Notes: generated by a model from the letters alone, not told the origin. 64,000 nt of DNA from Capitella teleta (GCA_000328365.1 KB299619.1:496828-560827); one strand, 5' to 3'; positions 28,201 through 39,535 are shown, counted from the stretch's first letter. Numbers and translations are program-made.

Positions 28201-31200
28201 GATCTCCTTGTTGAAGAGGAGATCCTCATTGTCAACCTGGGTTTCTATCTCCTTACTAAAGATCAAATCCTCGCTGTCGACCTGTACACTGAACTCTCTC
28301 GTCAGATCAACGTCCTCCTCATTCATCTGAATCCCAATCTCTTTGTTCAGTGGAATTATGTCATCAGGATTAGTCTGGTTTGCCTTGTTCGTGACCAAGC
28401 ACTCTGGACTCTCGTCCTCTTCCTCCTCTGGGTCCGTTTGTGCTGTTGAGTGCATGACTCTCTGAGTACTCGGTGAGATACTAGGTATCTTCCCGTAGGT
28501 CCGCATCTCCAGTTTCGAACTCCCGTTTGACGGTGCATGTTGCTGACCATTCGCCTTATGTGGGTTGCGTATGAGGTATTGCAGTTCTCCAGTTAGCGTT
28601 GATGCATTCTTTTGGTTGACTTGTGGAGGCCGAGCAGCCGGAGCATGTGGCGGTGTCGCGACTGGGTGGAAATGAGGCCGCTTCAGCTGGCTTCGTAGGT
28701 AATGTTTAGCACTGAGTGGTTTCAAATGATCTGGGGTTTTAACTCGTCGAGGCACGTGTCTCACGTATGCTGTCTCACCAGGGCTCTGGTTGGGGTAACG
28801 ATAGATCCTGGAGGGTTCACGTAATCTTTCAGGCACAGGATCAGGCTTCTTAGTCAGCTGTCGGTATGTTTCCTTATCATACGGTTGCAAGGAGTTGATA
28901 GGAGATTGAGAATCCACACCGTTTAGTTCAACTTCGTTCCCTGAAGTTGAGTAATCACTAGGGACGGGGGTTTGTAGATCGTGGAAGCTCTTAGCTGGGG
29001 ATGGTGGGATTTCTTCTCGACGAGGAGAGACCACCTCCTGCGACTGTTTAACCTGACTGCCAGGTCTAACTACCAAGTTGATGGTGACTTCCTTATTTGC
29101 GGGCATCTTTCCATACTCCTGTTGGATGAGATCACGCAAAGTGTTCACTCTGGAGTTGGAGTTCAGGAGAGCTTTCTGTTTCGCTTCGTCGTCACTTTGG
29201 TTCACTTCAGACGAGTGGGTCAATGCCAGAGATTGCGAACTGGCCACAGAGTATGTCCGAGAGAGGCTACGAGCACTGGACACTGGGTCAATGGGGAGTC
29301 TAGCGGTGATCAAGTTGGTTGGTCGTGGCTTCTTGGGGTTGAAGGTGGATTTCCCTTGCGAGTAGTTGGCGTGCGATGGATGGTGGATCATGAAGTGAGT
29401 GGCATCCACGCGTTTGTGCCTGGAGTCACCCATTAACGACTTGTAGCTCCGTCTTTGTAGGTCATTCCACGTCTCGCTGGTGGGCTCCGGGGTAACGGTC
29501 GAAAGAGGCACGCCTTGTTTCAGCGATGTGTCCGTAGCATGACCTCGGTTCTTTGGGAATGGACACGGTGTGGTGGTCTTCTTGCCCCTTTCTATCACCC
29601 AGCGCAGCGTCTTCTCCGAGTTGGTCTTCACTCTGGGTGAAATATACTGAGGCTTCTTTCTGTTTTCCTCCAACAGCTCTGGCATTATTTGTGTGTCATT
29701 TCAAGGAGCGGTGGCACTTGGAATACCAAAAACGATATTGCTGCCTTTGCGCCACAAGAAGATAAGATGAGTATCTTCCATTTTCTGTATTTTGATAACG
29801 ACCCCGAAAGTCAAACACTTCAGATCGCTACGCAACTCATCGATCTTCCAACTGTGAAACTTTGTTGTGTGCAACCCACGTGGCCTCATTGTTGAGTCAA
29901 CATTGTTGATTATCCTTTGTGGCGTCCTTCGCCAGGACAAGACACATCTGGATCAGAAACACCCGGGTGCTGCTCAAACGGAAATTCGCTCTTCCTGAAA
30001 TGTCACTGAAGCAAACTTATGAATATGACACAAGTCAAACGACGGCTTGATTCCCGGCACGATCCTTCATGACAGTCAGAGAAGCGCCACGGTTCGCAGC
30101 TCAAGTAATGAATGCATCATGTCTCCGCTCAGTTTTCTGGGAGCTGCGTTGAGATGTGTACTTGAATTTATCTCACGTACTAATTAAGTACAGTTAATGG
30201 ATTGATTGCTGTAACACTAAGCCTCTACTAATTAAGTTGCTCATTTTATATAGACTTACTGTAGATATGCTTCGACTTTGGTTTGGTCATATATTGGCCT
30301 AATTAAGAGTACAGTGACCTATATAATATGCTAATGCATACAGCACTCAGTGTATGTCAGTGTGCACTAACAACTTAACCTCGTCCACTCAATTGTGGGC
30401 GATTAGACGAGGTCCTATCATAAATTACCAATCATTCGTTAAGGACGAAACAAACGGAGTTTAAGAGTCAATCCATCTCACACCTTCTTCCAAAACAGCC
30501 ATCAGGTCCTCCATCGATTCGCATTCGATTGAGAACAAATTTTCCACGTAGAATCCGGAGTCTTTGGACCACCTGACGGCCAGCTGCTTCTTCTGGCTCG
30601 GATTAAGCAGATCCTGCACCTGAGAAGGTCAAATAAGGAGGCGGTCAGGTGGGCGGATCAGTGAGCGCGGCTGCAAAAGTTATCAACCTGACACACAATT
30701 TAATTGAGACGCATGCAATGGTGCGGAAAACTGAATTGAGAATTGACAGGACTGTCAGCATAGTCAATATGGTGATACTAATACTTCATGTCAATAGGGA
30801 AATTATATACATGGATGTCTAGTTACCATTCACTAATGATTACTGCGTTCTTTGTTAGGGATTGGGGCACATCCTGTTGTTCTTTTAAGGGGGGGGGTTC
30901 CAGAATGTCGTAAATGAATCCTGTCAATTTCATCACCTGTTCATTATAGATCTCGAGATAAGAGGCCCGTATGCGATATCCATTCGTAGGTTTTTTCTTC
31001 ATCAGATGGAACAAATACTGGAAGGAGCGTGGGATCAGACCGTGCAGGTCCGGTTCTGGCCAATCCACGCGATTTCCCTGGAACTGGAGAAAACAAATCA
31101 TAACGTAATAAGTACGTTATGATTACGCACCAATTCGGGAGGCCCTGTGATCGTGTGCGTTTTGCCAGAACCGGTTTGCCCGAAAGCAAACGCCGTGCAT

Positions 31201-33307
31201 GCATATCTGAAGACGAAGAAATTATGCAAGAGAAACCTTTAAAATATCATAACGCACCCATTGAGCGCCATGTCAATTAATCGTGTCATTCCACAATTGT
31301 CAAAAACATCGCTTTGACATGCTTCCGGTTCAAACATGACATTGAACGTGAATGATTTGGTTGAAATTCCCAGGTCCAGCTGAAATGAATTAGCTTAAAA
31401 TGAAATATTTTATTAATGGTGGAAATCCTCACCCAGATGGCGCCATCGCCCGGGAATTGAATAATGTTCTTTTCAGTTTTCTTCTTCTCTGAGCCACTCA
31501 GAGGACGAACTCTGATAGGATGATAAGACAAGATGATATCACAGGGTATTTACATCATCAAATCAAAGGTATAAGGGGCTCATATGAGGAATGGTTGGCA
31601 AAACTTGATGCTTTGTTTTTGATTGATAAAAGGCTGATGTAATTGACATTTGATGGGCGTGTCAATTGAATATCAATGTTACATCAATGTCAACATTGAT
31701 GTGCTGCATTAATGCCAGCCTCTCGTCAAGGCGTTTTGTATATTTCCACACCTGTGTCGTCTGGCAAAACCTGTATGGGTTTTCACCTAATTCCCTATTC
31801 ACTTATTTGCCCATTATTAGCTCTCTTCATTCTACCGAATCATAAATTCACTGCAATTGTCGTATTTTGCCGACAAACTAGCTCGGTTCTCCTTAGGCCT
31901 GCCTACATGTATTTGTATCTTATGCATGGACTCCCTTAACGCCACAATTTTTCCATTCCTATTGGTTTTCATTTTCATCCAAGCGATGAATTATAGATTT
32001 ATGAGTAAGACATGTCCCGTTAATCATGCGCTGGGAAACAACAAAGGGATGTATACCTTAGGTCAAAGGTTAGAATGTCATTTAATAAATCGTTCCACGA
32101 CACATGTTATGAAACGTGCTCTATATGCGTAATATGGGCTGCGGTCACCGGTCCAAATATTTGGGATTATCGCCGAGTCATCCGCCAATTGAAGTGGAGT
32201 CCCAACTCTGATTACGTCACACACCGAAAAATCCCATTGCTCCAAGTCCAAGGTGACAAATTGAATAATGCTAAGCCATCATGGAATTATTTACACGCAG
32301 TTATCATGTAATACAATGTAAGTACAAGTTGTGTGACTGTGTATAATTGAAAACGATGGCTGCATATAATCTGATACAGCATATTACATCGGATTACGAT
32401 AATATTAAACATAGTTATATGTATATAATATCGATAATAGGGATATATTATATTTATAATAAAGATATAATTTAATTTAATTTAATTTTAATTTATAATT
32501 TAAGCAAATATCACGAACTAAATGATGTGCCTATTACCACGCCACAGAGAGACATTTCAGGTCCCCTGTGGTTTTAAACATTGCGGGATTGTCAAAAGTA
32601 TGCAAAACATTGTGACTTATATCGTAGGGTTGGGGAACAGTTTGACACATCAGCCCGATCCCATAACATCTTATATTAATATTATATTTGCAAAGAAATG
32701 GAATACTTAATACTTATTAGTATATCTCTAATTTTATTATTATTATTGTTTGTTTGTTTGTTTGTTTGTTTGTTTTTGTTTTTGTTTTTGTTTTTGTTTT
32801 TGTTTTTGTTTTTTTTGTTTTTTTTTTTTTACAATTATGTATATATACACGTAGGAAGTTTTTGTACAAGTCCCTTTGGAAATTTCTCCTCGTAATGATC
32901 GGCGTGTTACTTTTTTACAGTGGTTTCGGTTTGTACGTGGAGCGGCTGGATCTGGAAAACCCGTCGCTGTTATTGCACACGTGTTTCTATAATTTATGTA
33001 AATTAATTACTACTACGGTGGTTGCTTTGTAATTAGCTCGCAGCATAATCCTATATGCATAATACCTATTTCGAGATACACACACTGTTGTACACGGTGG
33101 CTCGGTAATCGAAACACACAGATACAGAATTTTATTGCGTGGAGGCCTCGAGTCGGCCTCGGCATAAGCATTACTTCGAGGAAGGGTAGTTCGACATAAG
33201 GATGTGACACTGCGCTCGGCACTGTTGGTCATGTGATCAGCTCACCTGACGACTACGTTCACGGCGTCCGTTTCATCGGATCCGGTCGTCGAAGCATCAG
33301 ACGTCAT
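23956..33307 (-). CDS. KIF12: KIF12-like kinesin (18 exons)
   Basis: Predicted 779 residues. Exons in gene order: 33246-33307, 31433-31511, 31258-31379, 31131-31206, 30937-31083, 30484-30619, 26473-26631, 26285-26383, 26106-26224, 25952-26056, 25812-25892, 25529-25683, 25260-25367, 25038-25164, 24858-24955, 24332-24804, 24139-24210, 23956-24077; all phases fit. The N-terminal motor domain (about 15-365) has P-loop GQTGSGKT, switch I SSRSH, switch II DLAGSEK and [13 protein letters not shown]. The sequences [17 protein letters not shown] and CISALGD, and a coiled coil following [15 protein letters not shown], match KIF12 best. A Gln-rich repeat region (about 595-640) and a short C-terminal helix ([14 protein letters not shown]) follow; human KIF12 is shorter. 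Plus-end microtubule motor, linked in vertebrates to epithelial and kidney/bile-duct function. Intron 12 appears to be GC-AG. Intron 6 contains another gene. Confidence 0.93.
24580..24720 (-). repeat. 24-bp tandem repeat coding for QQQEPVRL units
   Basis: Inside the KIF12 C-terminal exon. About six copies of a 24-bp unit encode the octapeptide QQQEPVRL with small changes (one unit has D for E). All units keep frame. The high nucleotide similarity suggests recent expansion, so length may vary between alleles. Confidence 0.95.
25430..25512. repeat. T-rich (TTTTTTG)n tract in KIF12 intron 12
   Basis: Low-complexity run of T with spaced G. It lies between exons 12 and 13 of KIF12 on the complementary strand, beside the GC-type 5' splice site at 25527-25528. 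Confidence 0.9.
27682..29685 (-). CDS. Intronless 667-aa protein with LC8-like motif array, nested in KIF12 intron 6
   Basis: A single open frame of 667 codons, by far the longest in the window, on the same strand as KIF12. KIF12 exons 6 and 7 join in phase without it, so it is a nested gene. The first 400 residues are polar, basic and disordered-looking (many S, P, R, K). Residues 414-530 hold eight Gln-centred motifs: AQT, NQT, GIQM, SVQV, ETQV, STQY, ATQT, ATQI. Their Gln lie at 416, 437, 453, 468, 483, 498, 514 and 529, each followed by acidic residues. This is the form of ligands of the dynein light chain LC8 (xTQT or GIQVD type). An Asn run, a proline run ([10 protein letters not shown]) and an acidic C-terminus follow. 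No signal peptide or membrane segment. Likely a cytoplasmic scaffold; family not recognised. It could be an old processed copy that has since diverged. Confidence 0.85.
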   Translation of the reverse strand: MPELLEENRKKPQYISPRVKTNSEKTLRWVIERGKKTTTPCPFPKNRGHATDTSLKQGVPLSTVTPEPTSETWNDLQRRSYKSLMGDSRHKRVDATHFMIHHPSHANYSQGKSTFNPKKPRPTNLITARLPIDPVSSARSLSRTYSVASSQSLALTHSSEVNQSDDEAKQKALLNSNSRVNTLRDLIQQEYGKMPANKEVTINLVVRPGSQVKQSQEVVSPRREEIPPSPAKSFHDLQTPVPSDYSTSGNEVELNGVDSQSPINSLQPYDKETYRQLTKKPDPVPERLREPSRIYRYPNQSPGETAYVRHVPRRVKTPDHLKPLSAKHYLRSQLKRPHFHPVATPPHAPAARPPQVNQKNASTLTGELQYLIRNPHKANGQQHAPSNGSSKLEMRTYGKIPSISPSTQRVMHSTAQTDPEEEEDESPECLVTNKANQTNPDDIIPLNKEIGIQMNEEDVDLTREFSVQVDSEDLIFSKEIETQVDNEDLLFNKEISTQYSEEDFPDYPITIATQTELEDSRFDNSIATQIMSSAASVESKEIGKNVDNKNNNNNVATPVVSPDDPLTDPIQTVDPKKVVKIVEPLQPPPPPEGVQAEVVSMPDGEQYPWETATNFEEYYMYLRTDGGEVIGPLKLDIEETEYGLPGFSVGESLSAAEEIGEEDGEIE
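32746..32830. repeat. GTTT / GTTTTT microsatellite in KIF12 intron 1
   Basis: A run of GTTT units changing to GTTTTT units and then poly-T. The small ORFs reading FVFVFVF across it are artefacts. Confidence 0.95.
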
Positions 33308-35365
33308 TTGTCCCGCTGACGACAGCGTGTTGCTTCTGTGAAAGGACAACATTGTGAATCATTGGAATACGAAGATCGAAGAGTACAGAGTCGTGAAATC
33401 GACATGGAGGGCAGCGATTGTTGTTGGTGCAATGAATTGTTCGCTAAATAGATCTCTTTGAGTTCACTGCTAAAGTTGATGTGGGGATATTGGCTTAACA
33501 ACAAAACGCTTCTTAAATACATCCTTCCATTCATTCTCACGTGCAGCTTACGGGTATACTGGGCGTAGCAATCGGAAGAGAACATCCACGTACATTCGTA
33601 CAATTAGGAATATGTGGATTAAATTGGCATAGCTTTAAGAAAAAAAAAAATAAAAAAAAAAATAAAAAATACACACACACACAGATGATGATGACGTCAG
33701 AGTCGAATGTATCCCTGAATACATAACAGAGTGGATTGCCTGAGAAAATAAAAAGCGTAACTGAACAGGGGCATCATGCATATTTCACATTCACGACAAA
33801 CCGGCACGTTTTAGAATCGGTGAGAAACTAGTCAAACACAGCATAATTGAAGCATGGCTTGGTGCTCAATAATTCACAAATAATCGACTGCACGTAACGC
33901 AATTAGGGCCCCGTTAATTTATCCTCCCACATTGGTATAATGAATGGGAGATTACTCTGGATGACCTACGCAGAGGAGGGTCTCCTTCCATCACTCCGTT
34001 TCCTCTTGGGTTGCCCGGGATCTGGCGTCCGACTCCTGTTGGTGCGCATATTTCTATCCTTCGATATCCCCTGCAGTAAGTAGTAATAGTGCTGACTGTT
34101 GCAGTAGCTGGAGGTAAGTAACAACGTTGTTTACAGGCAACTAATGCCTCCGATCCGTTCATCCATTAGTCCATATTGGGCGACGTTCCAACATCGCTCC
34201 TTACTGCCCTATAACCCTCCTTCTCTCTAGCACTCTTTACGTGTTAAACTGTGTTAAATCTATTGTATACAAACCAATCTGCTTAAGAAGCCAACTGAAC
34301 ATTTCGTTAATCCCAAATCTGAACAATGCCGTCATGTTTTATATTGCACTCTGTTAGTCCAAGACTCTTTAAGAGAATTAAGTAATTTAAGTTATGGAGA
34401 TTGGAACACGATTAGGTTAATCTCAGCAACAGATGCTCAGACGTAGGCGGGTGACGTAATTGTGTGGATACAAATGCATTATCACGAAATTGTCAGAAAA
34501 CAAAAATCAATCAATTAATCAATATAACATGGTTTAATTTGAAGAACCGTCGAAAGGGGGTTCATGTATATTAAAGTACATGTATAGTAATGATATTTTC
34601 ATGGCCTTCCAGTGCCAATATTTTTCGGTGCAATTTCTAGATGCGGATTTTAACACTGCGCATAGCTCTGAATAAGCTCTCCAGAATGCGCACAGATGAG
34701 TCAATTATGGTCTTCAGTTCATCTCATGCAAATCGTGATTTGCATTAGTGACATAACTGAGGATTGTGGCGACCGTCACAACTCCTTGGTTTTGTCTTTT
34801 CCTCGAAGGAGCTCAGAGGCGAGACTTTAAATGAGACATTACAAGCTGCTATCAAAGAAATGAATATTGCAAATGGATGGCTGCGCTTTGATCTCGTTTG
34901 TGGATATTGCGCAATCAATAAATTTTTAATTTTTAATTATATTTATTGCCGTCTTATACAGAGATTGAGCAAAATACACATAGCGCCCAGTAACAGTACA
35001 CGTAGATATTGAATATCGACCAACATTGGTCCTCAGGAAACCCATAAAGTACGCTAATTTGTTTGCCTATGGGAAGCCATGGGATGAGAGGGCTCCCAGG
35101 GATCGTATTGAATTTTATATAACAGACAAACAACAACAACAAACAACTTTTGAACTAGTAACAGATGCTTCTATCATCCGTTACTAGTTCAAAACAATCA
35201 GAGGTCCTCTTTAAGAGCCAAATGGTTTTATAGATGAGTTTGAGGTAATTTGTCTAGTTTTTCCTCAAGAGGCATCCCAACAGACAAAGACGCCTTTTGA
35301 CTGACATATTTTTGGACAATACGCTTGCTGTGGGCTAATTCCTAGATACATCTAATTTGAGAGGT
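33308..35365. other. Upstream region of KIF12
   Basis: A probable 3' splice site precedes the KIF12 start codon: the minus strand reads TTTCACAG at about 33336-33343. A non-coding first exon is therefore likely further right. A-rich and CA repeats lie at 33640-33682. I see no other convincing exon; a minus-strand open stretch at 33914-34162 resembles nothing I know. Confidence 0.4.
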
Positions 35366-36064
35366 AAGGGATGGGGAACTGAATTTTAAGTGATGTTCTA
35401 TTGACTCTTAGCACCAATTGATAGCATTCCGTGCCAAAAACACCATGCCTGGATGCAAGCGTAAGGAAATAATGCATTCCGAATATCGGGGTTAGCATTG
35501 GGCCTATGGGAGAATGACTTTCATTACGAAGTATAAGAGGCAAACGTCAGCTGAAGGCTTGTCGTGATTGGTCCCGTTCCCCTCGTAAAGCTATCGATTT
35601 CAGCCAATCAGAGCAGATCATCTTCGCCATAAAAGGACATCTCTGTTGTTTACGAAACGAAAGCGCATGCGTGGTGCACTCTGGCTGACCTTTTTACTGT
35701 TTCAGGATGAGAAACATGGTAGGTGTCCTAAAAAATCGCTTGTTAAAATAAAAAAAATAGCGAAAAATATCTTCTTCTTTTTTCGCGCCTGACTGGTGGC
35801 AAAATGATTATTCTATCTATTTCCGAAAAGAAAATAAAAAAATATCCAGGGGTTTTGTCGCAGGACACGCTGATATGACGAGGCCCATGGTAAAAGATGG
35901 GGAACTCGGTGTTTCATCACAGCTCCTGACGTCACGCCTAATTAGCAATATATCTCCCGCGAAATCGTTAGTGATGATATTCCTTGTGTGGGCCAGGCAT
36001 AGGAATCATTTTTGGTGCATCAAATAACGACTCAAAGTCCATTCTTAACCAGTTCTCCCTCCCT
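35366..36064. mobile_element. 700-bp TTAA-type element, copy B (no SINE)
   Basis: Near-identical in order and content to the non-SINE parts of 3154-4208, for example the shared CCAATCAGAGCAGA and GGAATCATTTTTGGTGCATC blocks. TTAA directly follows the right end (36065-36068). The left flank reads GGTA where copy A has TTAA, so one side is mutated or the end is slightly different. It has no coding capacity. It supplies the empty site for the SINE in copy A. Confidence 0.85.
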
Positions 36065-36616
36065 TTAAAAAAATATCGCTTTCTTCTCGCGTTCGATTTC
36101 AGATTACGGTGACGTGAACAAAAGTAATTTTCCTAATGTTAACAAAGGAAGCCGTCGACTGAGCAGATCTTTCAGCAGTTCTCATATAAGAAATATCGAA
36201 ATGTCGTTTCAAGCTATTCTGCCTGAGCAGGAAATTCGTATTTTCATTTGTCTTGAATATCAATCACAGTTGACAAAATTTTTCAAACATGGTCTCTCGT
36301 CACTCACAAAAGCCCATAAAATCGATCTTAAAAGGTTCCGAAATGAACAGAGGTTCTCTTTTAGTAATAGATTACTGTCATTATTATGACCACACGGCCT
36401 GCCACTCAAACTAATCAATCCCCGACTTGCATGGCAGAAACTCAATCTACATTTATAATAAGCATAATGAGCATTAATTAAGGTAAGATCCAATACAAGA
36501 GGTCCATTATTCTATAATTATATCCTATCATGCATCATTTAGCATGTGGCCATTTACAGAATATTGGCAGTATAATGTTGCCGGATTGAACCTCGTTGGC
36601 TTCCCACATATCTGTT

Positions 36617-37270
36617 TCAAGTGAGTGTAAATGCCGACCTGAACAATGTACTCTTGCCAGTGAAAGGTTTCTTGCGGGAGTTTGTGGATGAGGCGGATCC
36701 GTTTCCCGTCCTGCTCTCATCCGGGTGATCCAGTCCAACGTATCCATTGTTCATCCAAGGGACTCGAGTCGGATCTCCGAGATCCAGATCCGAGTGACTT
36801 CCCATGAGAGACGATCTCGCTTGGAGAGAGTCCCGACGGGAGTTGATATCCATGGTCGACATTAGATCAGCGTAATCACCCAATGACTGGTCACCATGGT
36901 GATGGTCACCATGGTGATCAAACGAATTCTGGAGTGCCTTACGCGTCGCACGATCCAGAACAGGAAGTGATGATGGAAGTGTTGATCCCGTGTTCTGTGG
37001 CACCGGGATTCGACGTGATTCCGCGGAGTTACTCAGCGCGATTTCCTTCGCGGGTGGATCCAGACGCGCTGTGACGTCATCAGGGGAAGTATCTTCCGCG
37101 TTTACTTCAGTCTGTGTGCTCTTTTCTTCCGGATTTTCCTTCTGGATCTCCTTGTTTTCGTTGACGTTCTCCTCACCTTGTGTCGCTTCAACATCCGCCG
37201 TGCACATTGTCTCCGATTCAGGTTCCTGTTCGACCTCCGTGTTTTCCATGCTTTCATCAACTGTTTCCAT
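36617..37270 (-). CDS. Acidic 217-aa open reading frame with one LC8-like motif
   Basis: One open frame from ATG at 37270 to a stop at 36617. The N-terminal 70 residues are strongly acidic (E/N/D-rich) and include EEKSTQTEVNAED, a textbook KxTQT LC8-type ligand motif with Gln at residue 53. A His/Asp-rich patch (DHHGDHHHGDQ) and a Ser/Arg-rich C-terminus follow. No signal peptide or membrane segment. A plausible 3' splice acceptor lies just upstream of the start, so untranslated exons may exist. I do not recognise the family. It may be a complete small gene or the first coding exon of a longer one. Confidence 0.5.
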   Translation of the reverse strand: METVDESMENTEVEQEPESETMCTADVEATQGEENVNENKEIQKENPEEKSTQTEVNAEDTSPDDVTARLDPPAKEIALSNSAESRRIPVPQNTGSTLPSSLPVLDRATRKALQNSFDHHGDHHHGDQSLGDYADLMSTMDINSRRDSLQARSSLMGSHSDLDLGDPTRVPWMNNGYVGLDHPDESRTGNGSASSTNSRKKPFTGKSTLFRSAFTLT

Positions 37271-38269
37271 CGCAAATTAGCGCTGAATTATTGATACACA
37301 AACAGGTAAAAAAGCGCCAAATAGCGTGAGGTTGATGCTGCTGGTGTTGGTGCCGTTAATTAAGAGGGGCGTACTGTCCGGGTATTCGAGGCGTGCCATC
37401 GATTTATACAATCACGGCGTGGGATAATTATAGATCTCCGTCCAGTTCAACGATTATTCAATCCTCCCATGGCTTTGGTTGCGTAATCCGAGGCAGTTGA
37501 TCAACGGTGGCTGAACTTTGGATTCTAGGTGTAAGTGATCAACCTGGCATTGGCTTCTGTGAGGCAGGCTTGCTATGTGCAACAATGCACAGCGCAATGA
37601 CACTCGATTACACAATACACTGCATGAATCGGGATTTACAGGTGAAAATTAAACTTTCTATGGAAATACGCGTATTGATATTAAATAATAAATACACACA
37701 GAGAAAACTAGAAATACGAAATGGTTCAAAATCGTACCTTAGGGTGCACTATCTGTATTTTGCATGTTCCTCGAAAGTATATAGATAATATTGGGACCTT
37801 TCATTGTATATATTGCACCACAATTATGAACATTCAATTGACAAGATGTATATATTCAATTATTCATAATTTCATTGCAATTTAGGTAACAATTATGACA
37901 CTGTTTTAACGTTGAGTGGTAACATTGGCAATTTCCGAATGAATGACGTATTCTAGAATTCCATACGATTCAGTAAGACAAAGTAATTTGTATTTGGCAT
38001 GAATAGGATTCAAGGATTCATGCACATAGGCATTTCAATGATAATTTTGGGTAAAAACAAATTATGTAAAATGTAGTTTATCATAAATCAATCTTAATTT
38101 CAACTGCATAATATAAACATAACGTACTTCGAATTCGATGTCATCAGTTTCAGTTTCAGTTTCTATAATTTCTGTACGAATGCTTCACGCAATTCAACTT
38201 TCGATCGAAATCGACATACCACAGCTGTATGCAAGAAATCAACAAAGTGTAAACTCTAGAAATAGCAAT

Positions 38270-38294
38270 AATAATAATAATAATAATAATAATG
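38270..38294. repeat. AAT microsatellite
   Basis: About eight copies of AAT in AT-rich spacer. Confidence 0.9.
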
Positions 38295-38500
38295 AATTTG
38301 TCTTATAAAGCGATTTTCCATTAAAAAATGCTCAGATGCGCTGCGCATTCAAAAGTAAAACACTCATGCCACATCGAATGTTCACTGGAAGCGAAATCAA
38401 TAAAAGCAATGCTAGGCAAACTTCTCTTAAAGCAAAATGTCTCATTGGTCGATTTTATCACTCAAGTGGAATATCCTGGGGAAAGTGGGCCGGTCTGTAG

Positions 38501-38645
38501 CACAGGGAGTCTTACCAGCGGGCTCTGGATACATGAAGTGCCTTTGTAGCTTTCTAAACAGTATGTAATAATATCTATAGACAGAAAGCATTCACTGCAT
38601 TGACTTTGGTCCATATATGCTCGCTCACTGGTAAGACCCCCTGTG
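38501..38645. mobile_element. hAT-like MITE, copy 2
   Basis: 145 bp, clearly homologous to 13505-13651, with terminal inverted repeats beginning CACAGGGAGTCTTACCAG. Here the flanking direct repeat is 9 bp, GGTCTGTAG (38492-38500 and 38646-38654), of which 8 bp is the length expected for hAT. Non-coding. The shared interior includes ACAGAAAGCATTCACTGCAT. Confidence 0.9.
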
Positions 38646-39301
38646 GGTCTGTAGGTACCCACTACTAAGTACTAGACATATTGTGACAAATTATGGTGCT
38701 ATGTGGGTATTATATAGTCTCGGAAACCAAGTGCCAACCAAGAAACGAAATTTGTTATGCATTTTGATTCGGTTTGCATCCAAGGATAATGGTTCGGTTT
38801 AATTAACCAATTCATTTACTAGTGCATAAGTGGTTTGGCCGGTTCAAACTGATAATTAAATTATGTAATTAATGTAATTAAAGTAAATTATCACCATGTC
38901 GTAGATATGAAATCAGTGGTTGATTCCGTGTTGAGAATTGGTTTCGCGGACTCAGGTGGACATTGAAAAAGTTTACGATTGAGGGATTCAAGAATGACGT
39001 TATGATGACGCATGATAACGCATGATGTTCATGAATCTGAGATCATAACGCACTGAAACGCCTTTTCCAGGTGCTCCGTCTGAATCCAACTTAAGATGCG
39101 GATCAGGTACCAGAGAGAAGTAGGTCAACCACACGATTTGTATCAGTTCCTACTTCTCTGACCTTTAGCTGCGAAAGTGTTAGGAGTAAAATGAATAAAG
39201 CATTCGACACCGGGATATGTGTCGTTGTTTTGGAGCGTTCCCCTTTGCCTTTGAAGTTGATGTTTACCCTCCCTATGCACTTGCATAAACCTTTTGTTTC
39301 A

Positions 39302-39352
39302 TCTTTTATATTTACACGATACACACACCAAAAGCTATTCACAGAGTTCTAG
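39302..39352 (-). CDS. Possible internal exon of an unrecognised gene
   Basis: The minus strand has a good acceptor (CTATCTAG), then an open stretch reading NSVNSFWCVYRVNIKDETK, then a donor (GGTTTATG). A second candidate exon, only about 36 nt, lies at 39054-39089 and ends at a donor GTGCGTTATGATC. Together with the start exon at 42916-43255 these could be one minus-strand gene, but I could not assemble a consistent phase through all parts. Confidence 0.25.
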
Positions 39353-39473
39353 ATAGAAAGAAAACGTGCACTGAATACTGAGACATAAATCAATACAGAG
39401 TGGGCCAAAAGTAGTCTATCTACTCTGTGAAAACAAAACCTTAAATCTGCTAAAATATATCATTTATATATAA

Positions 39474-39485
39474 AAAAAAAAAAAA

Positions 39486-39533
<48 letters not shown>

Positions 39534-39535
39534 AA
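39474..39535. repeat. AAAT microsatellite
   Basis: Poly-A leading into about twelve AAAT units, the kind of tail left by retroposons. Confidence 0.95.

Noticed and set aside
28981-29436. Plus-strand 151-codon frame
   Set aside because: Antisense shadow of the 667-aa gene; no independent evidence.
32698-33032. Hydrophobic ORFs rich in F, V and L
   Set aside because: They are translations of a GTTT/GTTTTT microsatellite in a KIF12 intron.
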